A stretch of 16,778 nucleotides of DNA from Candidatus Methanovirga basalitermitum (GCA_031284445.1 JAISZW010000237.1:1-16778), one strand, 5' to 3'; counted from the first letter of the stretch, positions 7,422-16,778 are shown. The notes: generated by a model from the letters alone, not told the origin. Translations and numbers: made by a program.

Positions 7422-8609
7422 CTATTTATTTTTCATCATTATACTGACTGAACCTGTACCAATGGGTATTGGTTGTCCTATGATGATATTTTCAATAATA
7501 CCTGTTAGTTCATCAACTTCTCCTCTTATACTTGCATGGAGAAGATGTTTCCCAGTTTCTTCGAAAGCTGCACGAGCCAAAACACTAGATTTAGTACCAC
7601 TAATACCATGTCTACCAATGGATTTTACTGCTCCATCAACAGTCATCATATCAGCCACTAACATGATATGTCTAATATCAACACTAAGACCTTGTTCATC
7701 AAGTGTATTAAGAGCCTCTTTTATTATTGCATTACGAGTTGCTTCAATACCTAAAACAGTATAAATTTCATGAATGTTATTTGTAGTGGTTCTAACTTTG
7801 TCTATACCATTCATTTTAAGAACGGCTTTAAGATTTGAACCTTCAGTATGAAGAACCCATTCTTCATCTTTTCTAATTATAACTCTATTAACATCTTTAA
7901 CACCACTAATTTGCAAATTTCTAAGCTTATCAGCTAATAGACGAACATCTCTAATTTGTATACCATTTTTAGTTCTTTTATCTAATTTTGGTGCAATAGT
8001 TATACTATAATCTTCATCATCAATATTTATTATATGTTTTTTAAATGATTTTTCTATATCCAATATAATATCATCAAATTCAAGATGTTTTTCTTTAACT
8101 TTTTCAGGACTAACAACTATCTCAACATTCATCTGTCCATAGTCAACATGAAAATCATCTAAAACATCATTTATTGTGATTTTAGCAATTGTACTTGCTG
8201 TTTTTTTAACAAATTCTTCATCGAATCTATGGTCTTCATCGAAGTATATTACCATAGTTGGTGTTGATATGGTTTTTCTTGCATCTACAATTTCTATTAA
8301 CCTTGGTAATCCCAAGGTAACATTAAGTTCTACTACTCCAGCATAGTGAAAAGTATTCATCGTCATTTGAGTTCCTGGTTCTCCTACAGATTGAGCAGCG
8401 ACTGTCCCTATTGCTTCTCCAGATTCCACTTTTGAATGCTCATAGGCTTTTTTAATTCTAAAAATAAGAGTTTCTAATTCTTTATCTGTCAGTTCCCTTC
8501 TATCGTATGCTTCTGCAATATCATAGATATAACTTTCTGGAAATTTGGCTTCTTTTTTTTTAGCTATTTTAATAACTTTATTTATTACTTTTTGATTAAT
8601 ATCTTCCAC
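7422..8609 (-). CDS. rpoA2: DNA-directed RNA polymerase subunit A'' (RpoA2)
   Basis: 395 aa, the C-terminal third of the largest polymerase subunit, a separate gene in Archaea. The trigger-loop region AIGTVAAQSVGEPGTQMTMN lies at about 66-85, followed by TFHYAGV and LGLPRLIEIVDARK. The C-terminal part carries the jaw/cleft sequences (DGAVKSIGRHGISG; SVLARAAFEETGKHL; IIGQPIPIGTGSV). The trigger loop folds over the incoming NTP, so the product acts at the active site with A'. The start is GTG at 8607-8609 behind AAGGTGAT, 19 bp after rpoA1. No in-frame ATG nearby keeps the N-terminus. Confidence 0.98.
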   Translation of the reverse strand: MEDINQKVINKVIKIAKKKEAKFPESYIYDIAEAYDRRELTDKELETLIFRIKKAYEHSKVESGEAIGTVAAQSVGEPGTQMTMNTFHYAGVVELNVTLGLPRLIEIVDARKTISTPTMVIYFDEDHRFDEEFVKKTASTIAKITINDVLDDFHVDYGQMNVEIVVSPEKVKEKHLEFDDIILDIEKSFKKHIINIDDEDYSITIAPKLDKRTKNGIQIRDVRLLADKLRNLQISGVKDVNRVIIRKDEEWVLHTEGSNLKAVLKMNGIDKVRTTTNNIHEIYTVLGIEATRNAIIKEALNTLDEQGLSVDIRHIMLVADMMTVDGAVKSIGRHGISGTKSSVLARAAFEETGKHLLHASIRGEVDELTGIIENIIIGQPIPIGTGSVSIMMKNK

Positions 8610-8628
8610 AATATCACCTTAATAGCTA

Positions 8629-11232
8629 TTATTTAACTCTCATTTCATCAATTATTCTATCTAAGTCAGCTACTTTACCATGATCGCTTTTAGTTGGATC
8701 AACTCCATCTTCACCAAACATTGTTTGAATTATCAATCCTTTGTTGTCTGTAACCATTCCGTTATCTTTTACACTAATATCTTGGAGAGCATTAACAAGA
8801 CGTCTTTGCATATAACCACTTTGAGCCGTACGAACAGCTGTATCAACTAATCCTTCTCTTCCACCCATTGCATGGAAATAAAATTCAATTGGATTTAAAC
8901 CTTCTTTATAACTGGAATGTACAAATCCACGTGCTTTAGCACCTAATTCATTCTTTTTAAAATGAGGCAATGTTCTTTCAATGTATCCTCTGTCAATTCT
9001 ACCACCACGAACAGATTGCTGTCCTACACATGCACTAATCTGAGTAAGATTAAGCATGGATGCTCTTGCTCCAGTAGTTGCCATTATTACAGAATGATTA
9101 TCCATTCCAAAATAATCTTCTGCTATTTTACCAGACTTATCCCTTGCTTCTCCAAGAACTTGCATAATCTTCATTTCTAAAGTTTCTTCTAAACTTCTAC
9201 CAGGTAATGCTTCTAATTCATTGTTTTCATAAGCTTCTACAAGTTGATCTACCTTTTCCTCAGCATTAGCTAAATGATCTTGAATTCTCTCTTTTGCCTC
9301 TTCTGGAATGTCTTCATCATGGGTACTTGTAGTTATTCCTACTTTCATTATACCTGAAATAGCTAAATTTGTTGATTCATCAAGAAATTGTCTTGCTCTA
9401 TCAGAACCATATTTTTTCACAATTTTATCCAATATTTTCCCTGAAAATGATCCATATGCTTTCTCATCTATTACCCCAGTAATTAGTTCTCCATCTTCGA
9501 TAACAACATATGCATCATAATGACATTCTTTACCTTTGCAAATATCACATTTATTACAAATTTCAGCCTTATATTGCATATTAAGTTTATCAGGTAAAAG
9601 TAGACTAAACAATTCCTTTCCAGTCCAGTTATCGTTTTTTTTCTTTGGTATTATCATTTTAGCTTTTCTTATAACTTGGAATGCTTGTTCTTCCGTGAAC
9701 ATTGAACCTTTTCTTGTTAAAAGATATGCTCCTGATATATGGTCATGAATAGCACCGATTATTGGTCCACCAAAACGAGGGGAAAGGATATGTTCTTGAA
9801 CTCTCATTAATGATTTCGCCTCTGCACGAGATTCATCAGTTTGAAAAACATGCATATTCATTTCGTCTCCATCAAAATCTGCATTGTATGGGGGACAGAC
9901 ACACAAATTCAATCTAAAAGTTTTATATGGTAAAATTTTAACTTCATGTGCCATCATCGACATTCTGTGAAGTGATGGTTGCCTGTTAAATAATACAATA
10001 TCACCATCCTTTAAATGCCTTTCTACTATATATCCTGGTTTCAACTTTTCTAATATCGCCTCTTTTGTTTCATCATAGATCCTTATTTTTCTTTTATCAA
10101 GTCGTATGACATAGTTAGCTCCTGGATGAACATCAGATCCGTTTTTAATATATTCTCTCATTTCATCAACATTCCACTCATTTACATGTACAGGTACTGT
10201 AACTTCTTTAGCAATTGTTTCAGGAACACCAACTTCATTTATACTAATATTAGGATCAGGAGATATTACTGTACGTGCTGAAAAATTAACTCTTTTACCA
10301 GAGAGATTATTTCTGAAACGCCCTTCTTTACCTTTAAGTCTTTGTGTTAATGTTTTTAAAGGTCTTTTAGATCTATGTCTTGCAGGAGGAATACCTGATG
10401 ATTCATTATCAAAGTAGGTCGTTACATGGTACTGTAAAAGTTCCCAAAGATCCTCAACAATGAGTTGTGGAGCACCAGCCTCCATATTTTCAATTAATCT
10501 TTGATTGATTCTTAAAATATCTACAAGTTTGTGTGTCAAATCATCTTCTGACCTTTCTCCAGATTCTAAAGTAATTGAAGGTCTTACAGTAACAGGAGGA
10601 ACAGGAAGAACAGTTAAGACCATCCATTCAGGGCGTGCGACTTCATGATTAACTCCTAAAAGTAAAGAGTCCTCATTGTTAATTTTTTCAAGTCTCTCCC
10701 TTATTTCACTCTGAGTTAATCTGTAACCTCCCTCCATAATAGAAACAGGTTTATCTATTTTGATTTCTTCTTGTTCTTCACCACAATATGGACACTTATC
10801 TATGCCTTTTGCTTCCTTATAGACTTCTTTTATAATTTTAGTTAAACTTTCACCATTTTCCATTAATTCATTAATTTTAGAAGTATAGCTTTCTATCTCA
10901 CTCTCAGTTAAAAGAATACGACCACATTTATTACATGTAGATTGTAAGATCTTGTATATTGTATCACCAAAGCCTACATGAACAACAGGTCTTGATAATT
11001 CTATACTTCCAAAGTGTCCTTGACAATCTCCTCCCTTAGAACCACAAGTTTTACATTTTAGACTTGGATCAATTACACCTAAATGCGGATCCATCAAACC
11101 TCTTTCTATAGGGTAACCATCTTCATCATAGGTATCTGGAGTTTCAATTTTTCTTACAGACATTTCTCTTATATTCTCTGGAGACATCAAACCAAAGGCT
11201 ATTTGAGAAATTTGTTTTAATACTGGATTCAA
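8629..11232 (-). CDS. rpoA1: DNA-directed RNA polymerase subunit A' (RpoA1)
   Basis: 867 aa, normal for archaeal A', the N-terminal part of the largest subunit. It contains the clamp zinc site C60-x2-C63-x6-C70-x2-H73, a second cysteine set C100/C103 with C147/C150, the rudder/switch region (SGKRVNFSARTVISPDPN, ~311-328), and the catalytic NADFDGD at 450-456, whose Asp452, 454 and 456 bind the active-site magnesium. A further cluster C559-x2-C562-x2-C565-x4-C570 lies near the funnel/pore region and may bind metal. The bridge helix region follows (GGREGLVDTAVRTAQSGYMQ). The start is TTG at 11230-11232 behind AAGGAGAG; it gives MNPVLKQISQIAFGLMSPEN, which matches the family N-terminus. Upstream rpoB1 ends 50 bp away. 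Confidence 0.98.
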   Translation of the reverse strand: MNPVLKQISQIAFGLMSPENIREMSVRKIETPDTYDEDGYPIERGLMDPHLGVIDPSLKCKTCGSKGGDCQGHFGSIELSRPVVHVGFGDTIYKILQSTCNKCGRILLTESEIESYTSKINELMENGESLTKIIKEVYKEAKGIDKCPYCGEEQEEIKIDKPVSIMEGGYRLTQSEIRERLEKINNEDSLLLGVNHEVARPEWMVLTVLPVPPVTVRPSITLESGERSEDDLTHKLVDILRINQRLIENMEAGAPQLIVEDLWELLQYHVTTYFDNESSGIPPARHRSKRPLKTLTQRLKGKEGRFRNNLSGKRVNFSARTVISPDPNISINEVGVPETIAKEVTVPVHVNEWNVDEMREYIKNGSDVHPGANYVIRLDKRKIRIYDETKEAILEKLKPGYIVERHLKDGDIVLFNRQPSLHRMSMMAHEVKILPYKTFRLNLCVCPPYNADFDGDEMNMHVFQTDESRAEAKSLMRVQEHILSPRFGGPIIGAIHDHISGAYLLTRKGSMFTEEQAFQVIRKAKMIIPKKKNDNWTGKELFSLLLPDKLNMQYKAEICNKCDICKGKECHYDAYVVIEDGELITGVIDEKAYGSFSGKILDKIVKKYGSDRARQFLDESTNLAISGIMKVGITTSTHDEDIPEEAKERIQDHLANAEEKVDQLVEAYENNELEALPGRSLEETLEMKIMQVLGEARDKSGKIAEDYFGMDNHSVIMATTGARASMLNLTQISACVGQQSVRGGRIDRGYIERTLPHFKKNELGAKARGFVHSSYKEGLNPIEFYFHAMGGREGLVDTAVRTAQSGYMQRRLVNALQDISVKDNGMVTDNKGLIIQTMFGEDGVDPTKSDHGKVADLDRIIDEMRVK

Positions 11233-11282
11233 TTTATTCTCTCCTTGATTAACATTTACTTTTTCAATCCTTTTTCAGATAT

Positions 11283-13094
<1,812 letters not shown>

Positions 13095-13246
13095 AAATTT
13101 TCCTCCAATTAGAGCATCATGATTTAATTTGTTTTATGTAAAAATTTCAATAATTTTTAAAAGTTAGATTTAATAATTTTAAAGTTAAAAAATGATTAGT
13201 TAGTCACAGAGATAACTATAAGGAAATTTATTTTCTGTTTATATTT

Positions 13247-14812
13247 CTAAATAAAATCTATTTCAGAACCTTGTTCTATAATAATATTCATTCCTTCAAT
13301 AACATCTTTTATCTCATTAGCATCTGAACCTTCAGATATTTTACACATAAGAGCTAAATTTTTCACTAAACCGCAATTAGGACCTTCAGGAGTTTCATTT
13401 GGACAAACTTTACCAAATTGTGTGGGATGCAAATCTCTTGCCTCAAAATGAGGTTGAGTTCTACTTAAAGGAGAAACTACTCTTCTAAGATGTGATAGTG
13501 TACCCATATAACTTGTTCTATCAAGAAGTTGACTTACACCTGCCCGTCCACCTACCCAATTACCAGTTGCTATAGCATGTTTGATGTTATCTGTTAAAAC
13601 ATCAGCTCTTGTAGCCTGTTTTATAGAAAGTTCTTTCCTACGGTAAACACTTCTATCAAGTTGATAAGATATATCTCTTGTTAAATTAGTAAATGCAACT
13701 CTAAAAAGATCTTCCATCAAATCACCAGAAACACGAAGTCTTTTATTAGTGTAGTGATCCTTATCATGAGGTTCTCTTTCTTCAAAAATAACCTGCAAAA
13801 GCATTTCAGCCATTTCAGCTAAATAAATAGCTTTTTTCTCTCTTTTATCACTTTCAATACCAATATGTGGAAGCAAATATCTGTCAATAATATTTTCAGC
13901 ATGTTTAATACGATATTCTTCAGCCATACCCTTAACAACACGATTTCCAATGAATTTAATGGCTAATTTTTGAAGATATTCTTCTCTTTCTTCATCAGAC
14001 AGTTCTCCCATATCTTTAGAACTTGATTTCAATCCACTATCAGAAACTTGAATGTCATCGGCAACTACCATTTGGTAATCAAATGTGCCAGAAATCGTTT
14101 CTATAATTTTTTGGTCAGTTGAAAGCCCCAAAGCTCTAAGTAAAATTACTAATGGAATTTCACCTGGAACATAAGGGAAAGAAATCCTCAAAAAAGCACC
14201 ATTTTTACGAGGTTTCCTATATTCCAAAGATATTTTAGCTCTAAAACCACTTTTAATAGAAGTCACTACTGCTTTAGCTCTTCTCTCACTTGGATCACCA
14301 ATTCGTTCTAAAATAACTTTATTAGGTGCAATTTCTTCCATTGTTACAACTGCTCTCTCTGATCCATTAACTATAAAGTAACCTCCTGGATCTATTGGGT
14401 CTTCACCAGCTTTTACCAATTCTTCTCCATTCAACCCTTTTAAATGGCAATAATCAGACTGCAACATTAATGGTAATTCACCAATAGGAATCAGTTCAAA
14501 ATCATTTTCTTCCTCCTTATTATCTAAAGCCATTTCCAAAAATAAATGAGTAGAATAAGTCAAATTCCTTAATCTTGCTTCCTTAGGAAATATTAAAGTC
14601 GTTGAACCATCAGCTTCTTTAGCATAAGGTTTTTCAATCTTAACTTCTCCAGTTCTAACTATATAATCTCCCTGTTCAAAAGAAATAGGTTCTGCAATAT
14701 CTATAATATTTTGTATTCTATTGTTTATAAAATCGTTGTAGGATTTTATATGATGATTCACTAAGTCGTATTTATCAAAAAATGTATCTACTAAACTCCA
14801 TGTGTTCTTCAT
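13247..14812 (-). CDS. rpoB2: DNA-directed RNA polymerase subunit B'' (RpoB2)
   Basis: 521 aa, the N-terminal part of the second largest polymerase subunit. It shows the protrusion/lobe sequence GGYFIVNGSERAVVTMEEIA (143-162), DKDHYTNKRLRVSGDLMEDL, the fork region GGRAGVSQLLDRTSYMGTLS followed by RRVVSPLSRTQPHFEARDLH, and the signature ETPEGPNCGL (473-482) close to the C-terminus. ATG start behind GGAGG. The leader back to the rpoH stop is 299 bp with two TATA-like sites, so this gene may start a transcription unit of its own. B'' and B' together form the wall, lobe and fork of the polymerase. Confidence 0.98.
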   Translation of the reverse strand: MKNTWSLVDTFFDKYDLVNHHIKSYNDFINNRIQNIIDIAEPISFEQGDYIVRTGEVKIEKPYAKEADGSTTLIFPKEARLRNLTYSTHLFLEMALDNKEEENDFELIPIGELPLMLQSDYCHLKGLNGEELVKAGEDPIDPGGYFIVNGSERAVVTMEEIAPNKVILERIGDPSERRAKAVVTSIKSGFRAKISLEYRKPRKNGAFLRISFPYVPGEIPLVILLRALGLSTDQKIIETISGTFDYQMVVADDIQVSDSGLKSSSKDMGELSDEEREEYLQKLAIKFIGNRVVKGMAEEYRIKHAENIIDRYLLPHIGIESDKREKKAIYLAEMAEMLLQVIFEEREPHDKDHYTNKRLRVSGDLMEDLFRVAFTNLTRDISYQLDRSVYRRKELSIKQATRADVLTDNIKHAIATGNWVGGRAGVSQLLDRTSYMGTLSHLRRVVSPLSRTQPHFEARDLHPTQFGKVCPNETPEGPNCGLVKNLALMCKISEGSDANEIKDVIEGMNIIIEQGSEIDFI

Positions 14813-15111
14813 GGGGATCCTCCAAATAATAACATTACATTAACAGACAATGCAATAAAACAAATAGATTAACAATATCACAACTGATACTCTTAAAAAC
14901 TAAAGTTTAATACATTCACGAGCCTTACAGTTACAAATTATATTAAAGAAATAAAGATTATATGGTTTTTAATCAAGGTTCTATTTTAATTGATGCATGT
15001 ATCTTAAGGAATACTTAATAATCTGATACTGTTTATATTAAAATAAGTAAAAATAAATCAAGACTTAAATATAATAATTCAAGATGAACTATGATTCTAA
15101 TTCAAGATGAA
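14813..15111. other. rpoH-rpoB2 spacer, leader of rpoB2
   Basis: 299 bp without a gene. On the minus strand it holds two TATA-like sequences (TTTAATATAAAC at 15031-15042 and TTTAATATAA at 14938-14947), a 23-bp tandem duplication next to the rpoH stop, and the rpoB2 ribosome-binding site at its end. rpoH and rpoB2 are commonly close together in archaeal genomes, so this spacer is long. I see no stable RNA structure by eye. Confidence 0.6.
14938..14947 (-). promoter_or_regulatory. Candidate TATA box for rpoB2
   Basis: Minus-strand TTTAATATAA preceded by AAAGAAA-type sequence, 126-135 nt upstream of the rpoB2 ATG. A similar box at 15031-15042 is an alternative. Either would give a long 5' leader (about 100-200 nt). 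Pattern evidence only. Confidence 0.3.
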
Positions 15112-15120
15112 CTATGATTC
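15075..15120. repeat. 23-bp perfect tandem duplication across the rpoH stop codon
   Basis: Bases 15075-15097 and 15098-15120 are identical (unit begins TAATTCAAGATG and ends CTATGATTC). The right copy includes the last two codons and stop of rpoH, and the left copy is an exact duplicate just behind it. The absence of any mismatch points to a recent slippage or short duplication. Confidence 0.95.
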
Positions 15121-15345
15121 GACGAGTCTATAAGTAATAAATATACCCGCAGTATCACTTTTTCGTGTGATTTGCAACACATCACCTTCTTTAGCATCAA
15201 TAGCATTGACAACAGGATCAGTAATTTTAATCTTAGGTAATTGGTTCTTATTGCAATCTAAATCTTTAAAAACCTTCCTTTTATCAGATTCAGATAGTAT
15301 ACTATGTTCTGGAACAAGTTCATGTTCTAAAATATCTTTTTTCAA
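15112..15345 (-). CDS. rpoH: DNA-directed RNA polymerase subunit H (RpoH/Rpb5-like)
   Basis: 77 aa, the usual size of archaeal RpoH, which equals the C-terminal assembly domain of eukaryotic Rpb5 and binds at the jaw of the polymerase. Diagnostic sequence: ILEHELVPEHSIL at the N-terminus, LPKIKITDPVVNAIDAKEGD in the middle and the closing RKSDTAGIFITYRLV. The start is TTG at 15343-15345, six bases behind GGAGG. The frame stays open upstream to an ATG at 15432, but that extension runs through tRNA-Lys and is not protein. The tRNA gene ends 41 bp upstream, leaving little room for a separate promoter, so rpoH is probably transcribed together with tRNA-Lys. Confidence 0.95.
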   Translation of the reverse strand: MKKDILEHELVPEHSILSESDKRKVFKDLDCNKNQLPKIKITDPVVNAIDAKEGDVLQITRKSDTAGIFITYRLVES

Positions 15346-15376
15346 ATTATTCCTCCACCAAAAAAGTATAGATATG

Positions 15377-15461
<85 letters not shown>

Positions 15462-15524
15462 AATAAACATTAATTGATTATCATGATTCATAACTAATAT
15501 TAGTAGTCTTACAATCCGTTTAGC

Positions 15525-15534
15525 TTATTATAAA
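15525..15534 (-). promoter_or_regulatory. Candidate TATA box for tRNA-Lys/rpoH
   Basis: Minus-strand TTTATAATAA, 65-74 nt upstream of the tRNA-Lys 5' end. A start about 25 nt downstream would leave a 40-nt leader to be removed by RNase P. A second box (TATAAATA) lies some 80 nt farther upstream. Pattern and position only. Confidence 0.35.
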
Positions 15535-15780
15535 CACAATATAACCATTTCTATAAAAGAATATTATAGTGTAAAAATAGTCATAGTAATTAGTTTTTGG
15601 TTGTCATGATATTTATACTTAACTACTTGAGGATTTTTTTTAGATGATATTTGCTTTATGAAAACATCAAATTTTTGGTGAAAAGAATTTAAATTAATTG
15701 AAATATCATGTATTTATTCTATTAACAAAAACAACTTGCATGTTGAACTACTATGTATAAAATCAGAGATCTATATCCAT

Positions 15781-15789
15781 AAAAAAAAA
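15781..15789 (-). terminator. T9 terminator downstream of tRNA-Asp
   Basis: Nine A on the plus strand, giving U9 in the minus-strand transcript about 31 nt past the 3' end of tRNA-Asp, with a shorter U-run (15801-15805) before it. Fits oligo-U termination by archaeal polymerase. Confidence 0.5.
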
Positions 15790-15819
15790 TGCTTAGACTA
15801 AAAAATTATCATACAAAAA

Positions 15820-15891
15820 CGCCCTGGCCGGGATTTGAACCCGAGTCGCAGGCTCGACAGGCCCACATGATAGCCCCTACACCACCAGGGC
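15820..15891 (-). tRNA. tRNA-Asp (anticodon GUC)
   Basis: 72 nt. Acceptor GCCCTGG/CCAGGGC, discriminator G73, anticodon loop CTGTCGA (anticodon GTC) on a TGGGC/GCCTG stem that includes two G-T wobbles, and T arm with TTCAAAT loop. No encoded CCA. It reads GAC and GAU. It stands alone between tRNA-Tyr and tRNA-Lys with long AT-rich spacers on both sides. Confidence 0.95.
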
Positions 15892-16046
15892 ATATAATAT
15901 GCATCAAATAAACTTAGATTTTAATTTATTTTAGAAATTAATTAATCTTCTAATACATTTTAAGATAGATTAAAAAACATTTTAAAATAGAAGATTGATT
16001 TATTCCATGAATATTTTTTATTGAAGTTTATTTATAAACTTTTCTA

Positions 16047-16100
16047 TTTTAAATATATCTTTTTTTAGAATATTTTTAAATATATCTTTTTTTATAATAT
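16047..16100. repeat. 27-bp tandem repeat, two copies
   Basis: Bases 16047-16073 and 16074-16100 differ at a single position (GAATAT versus TAATAT near the unit end); the first 21 bases of each are identical, including a T7 run. A degenerate third copy may follow around 16110-16132. On the minus strand each unit reads as an A7-G purine stretch followed by ATATATTTAAAA, which resembles a BRE/TATA pair. It lies in the 281-bp spacer between tRNA-Tyr and tRNA-Asp. Confidence 0.9.
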
Positions 16101-16172
16101 CAGTTGAATATATCAGTTTTTTTAGAGTATATCAACATCAAATTAGTATATTGTATCTAAATAAGTATAGAA

Positions 16173-16246
<74 letters not shown>

Positions 16247-16247
16247 A

Positions 16248-16325
<78 letters not shown>

Positions 16326-16373
16326 TCATCACATTACATTTTTTTTATAATCTACATTAATATATGGAGTATT

Positions 16374-16412
16374 ATATAAACCTTAAAATTAACGACATAT
16401 AAACCTTAAAAT
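16374..16412 (-). promoter_or_regulatory. Duplicated BRE/TATA-like promoter for tRNA-Pro/tRNA-Tyr
   Basis: The 16 bases ATTTTAAGGTTTATAT (minus strand) occur twice, at 16397-16412 and 16374-16389, 23 bp apart. Each has a purine-rich BRE-like part followed by the TATA box TTTATAT(A). The copy nearer the gene would start transcription around 16350, giving a leader of about 25-30 nt before tRNA-Pro. Placement and sequence fit an archaeal promoter well, but it is inferred from pattern. Confidence 0.5.
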
Positions 16413-16433
16413 AATGCACTAAAGTTTTTATAA

Positions 16434-16507
<74 letters not shown>

Positions 16508-16588
16508 AAAACTCCTTTAAAACGGCTCCAAAAACTTAAAGATCGATTAAACTACTAAATAAATGAGAATAATATCTCTTATAGATTT

Positions 16589-16620
16589 GTCATCTACTCC
16601 CAACTGAAGTTAAGGGGCTT
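16589..16620 (-). other. Putative right end of the TnpB element with hairpin and possible omega-RNA 3' end
   Basis: Minus strand AAGCCCCTTAACTTCAGTTG followed by GGAGTAGATGAC. CCC pairs with GGG around an inner AACT/AGTT stem (16599-16616). Subterminal hairpins of this kind, overlapping the end of tnpB and followed by a TGAC-like end, mark right ends in this family, and the guide RNA scaffold is known to come from this region. The precise element boundary is inferred. Confidence 0.45.
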
Positions 16621-16778
16621 GGTATGTAATTAGATTCTAATGAATCCAGAGTTGTCATGACCTTTAAATCCCTACGAAGCATAGGTGCATACTTTCCAAA
16701 TGCTCTTATAAAAAATATTTTTTTGCAGCATTTGTATCTCTATCCACAAACTTATTACAAGTCTTGCAATATGCTTGT
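16590..16778 (-). pseudogene. tnpB: TnpB-type (IS200/IS605/IS607 OrfB) 3' end, frameshifted and cut by the window
   Basis: The visible part begins AYCKTCNKFVDRDTNAAK: the second CxxC of the TnpB zinc ribbon and the RuvC-III Asp in the D-x-NAA motif. That frame then hits TAA at 16706-16708. If the A7 run at 16718-16724 had one more base, the frame would continue through IRAFGKYAPMLRRDLKVM to the TGA at 16590-16592, ending IPSPLTSVGSR, a kind of ending I associate with archaeal TnpB. So the gene carries a one-base deletion in a homopolymer, or there is a sequencing error. TnpB is an RNA-guided nuclease of IS200/605-like elements; the 5' part and any TnpA lie outside the window. The last codons overlap an imperfect hairpin typical of the element's right end. 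Confidence 0.75.

Noticed and set aside
1992..9748. Numerous plus-strand ORFs of 65-105 codons opposite the operon genes
   Set aside because: All are shadows of the real minus-strand genes, with Ser/Ile/Phe-rich products, no ribosome-binding sites and no family features.
3178..11232. Inteins in EF-2 or RpoA1, common hosts of archaeal inteins
   Set aside because: Both proteins have normal length and run uninterrupted through their active-site motifs.
15665..15680. Short palindrome in the tRNA-Asp/tRNA-Lys spacer as an operator or small RNA
   Set aside because: A 7-bp stem with a 2-base loop is easily met by chance in this AT-rich DNA, and no promoter or U-run is placed to make it a transcript.

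Overview
The window comes from an AT-rich euryarchaeon, most likely a Methanobacteriales methanogen such as Methanobrevibacter or Methanosphaera. The grounds are: the large RNA polymerase subunits are split into rpoB2/rpoB1 and rpoA1/rpoA2; RpoH, the KH-only NusA and the L30e gene are archaeal; EF-2 carries the diphthamide-site histidine; the tRNA genes lack an encoded CCA; and the DNA is low in G+C. The genus call is an inference. Every convincing gene lies on the minus strand, so genes are read from high to low coordinates.

In transcription order (right to left) the window opens with the 3' end of a TnpB-type (IS200/IS605/IS607) gene with a frameshift (16590-16778). A tRNA cluster follows: Thr(CGU), then Pro(UGG) and Tyr(GUA) three bases apart, then Asp(GUC). 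After about 370 bp without a recognised gene comes tRNA-Lys(UUU), 41 bp before rpoH.

The core (1241-15345) is the archaeal RNA polymerase/str block: rpoH, rpoB2, rpoB1, rpoA1, rpoA2, rpl30e, nusA, rps12, rps7, fusA (EF-2), tuf (EF-1 alpha) and rps10. Together these supply the large parts of RNA polymerase, a transcription elongation/termination factor, the decoding-centre proteins of the small ribosomal subunit and both elongation GTPases. Some junctions are tight (rps12-rps7 4 bp, rpl30e-nusA 6 bp). Others are 140-300 bp and contain TATA-like sequences (rpoH-rpoB2, rpoB2-rpoB1, nusA-rps12, fusA-tuf, tuf-rps10), which suggests several promoters inside the block. Six of the twelve starts are GTG or TTG, each behind a clear Shine-Dalgarno site.

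Below rps10 lie tRNA-Ser(UGA) and a very T-rich tract on the transcribed strand, probably the terminator. The leftmost 900 bp hold no intact gene. They contain a 720-bp segment bounded by perfect 17-bp inverted repeats, read as an eroded insertion sequence or MITE, next to a 10-copy, 14-bp tandem repeat at the window edge.

The core is ordinary and well conserved. The material worth a second look is at the flanks (TnpB remnant with a possible guide-RNA end, inverted-repeat element, tandem repeats) and in the start codons and spacers of the operon. I found no convincing new multi-gene system.
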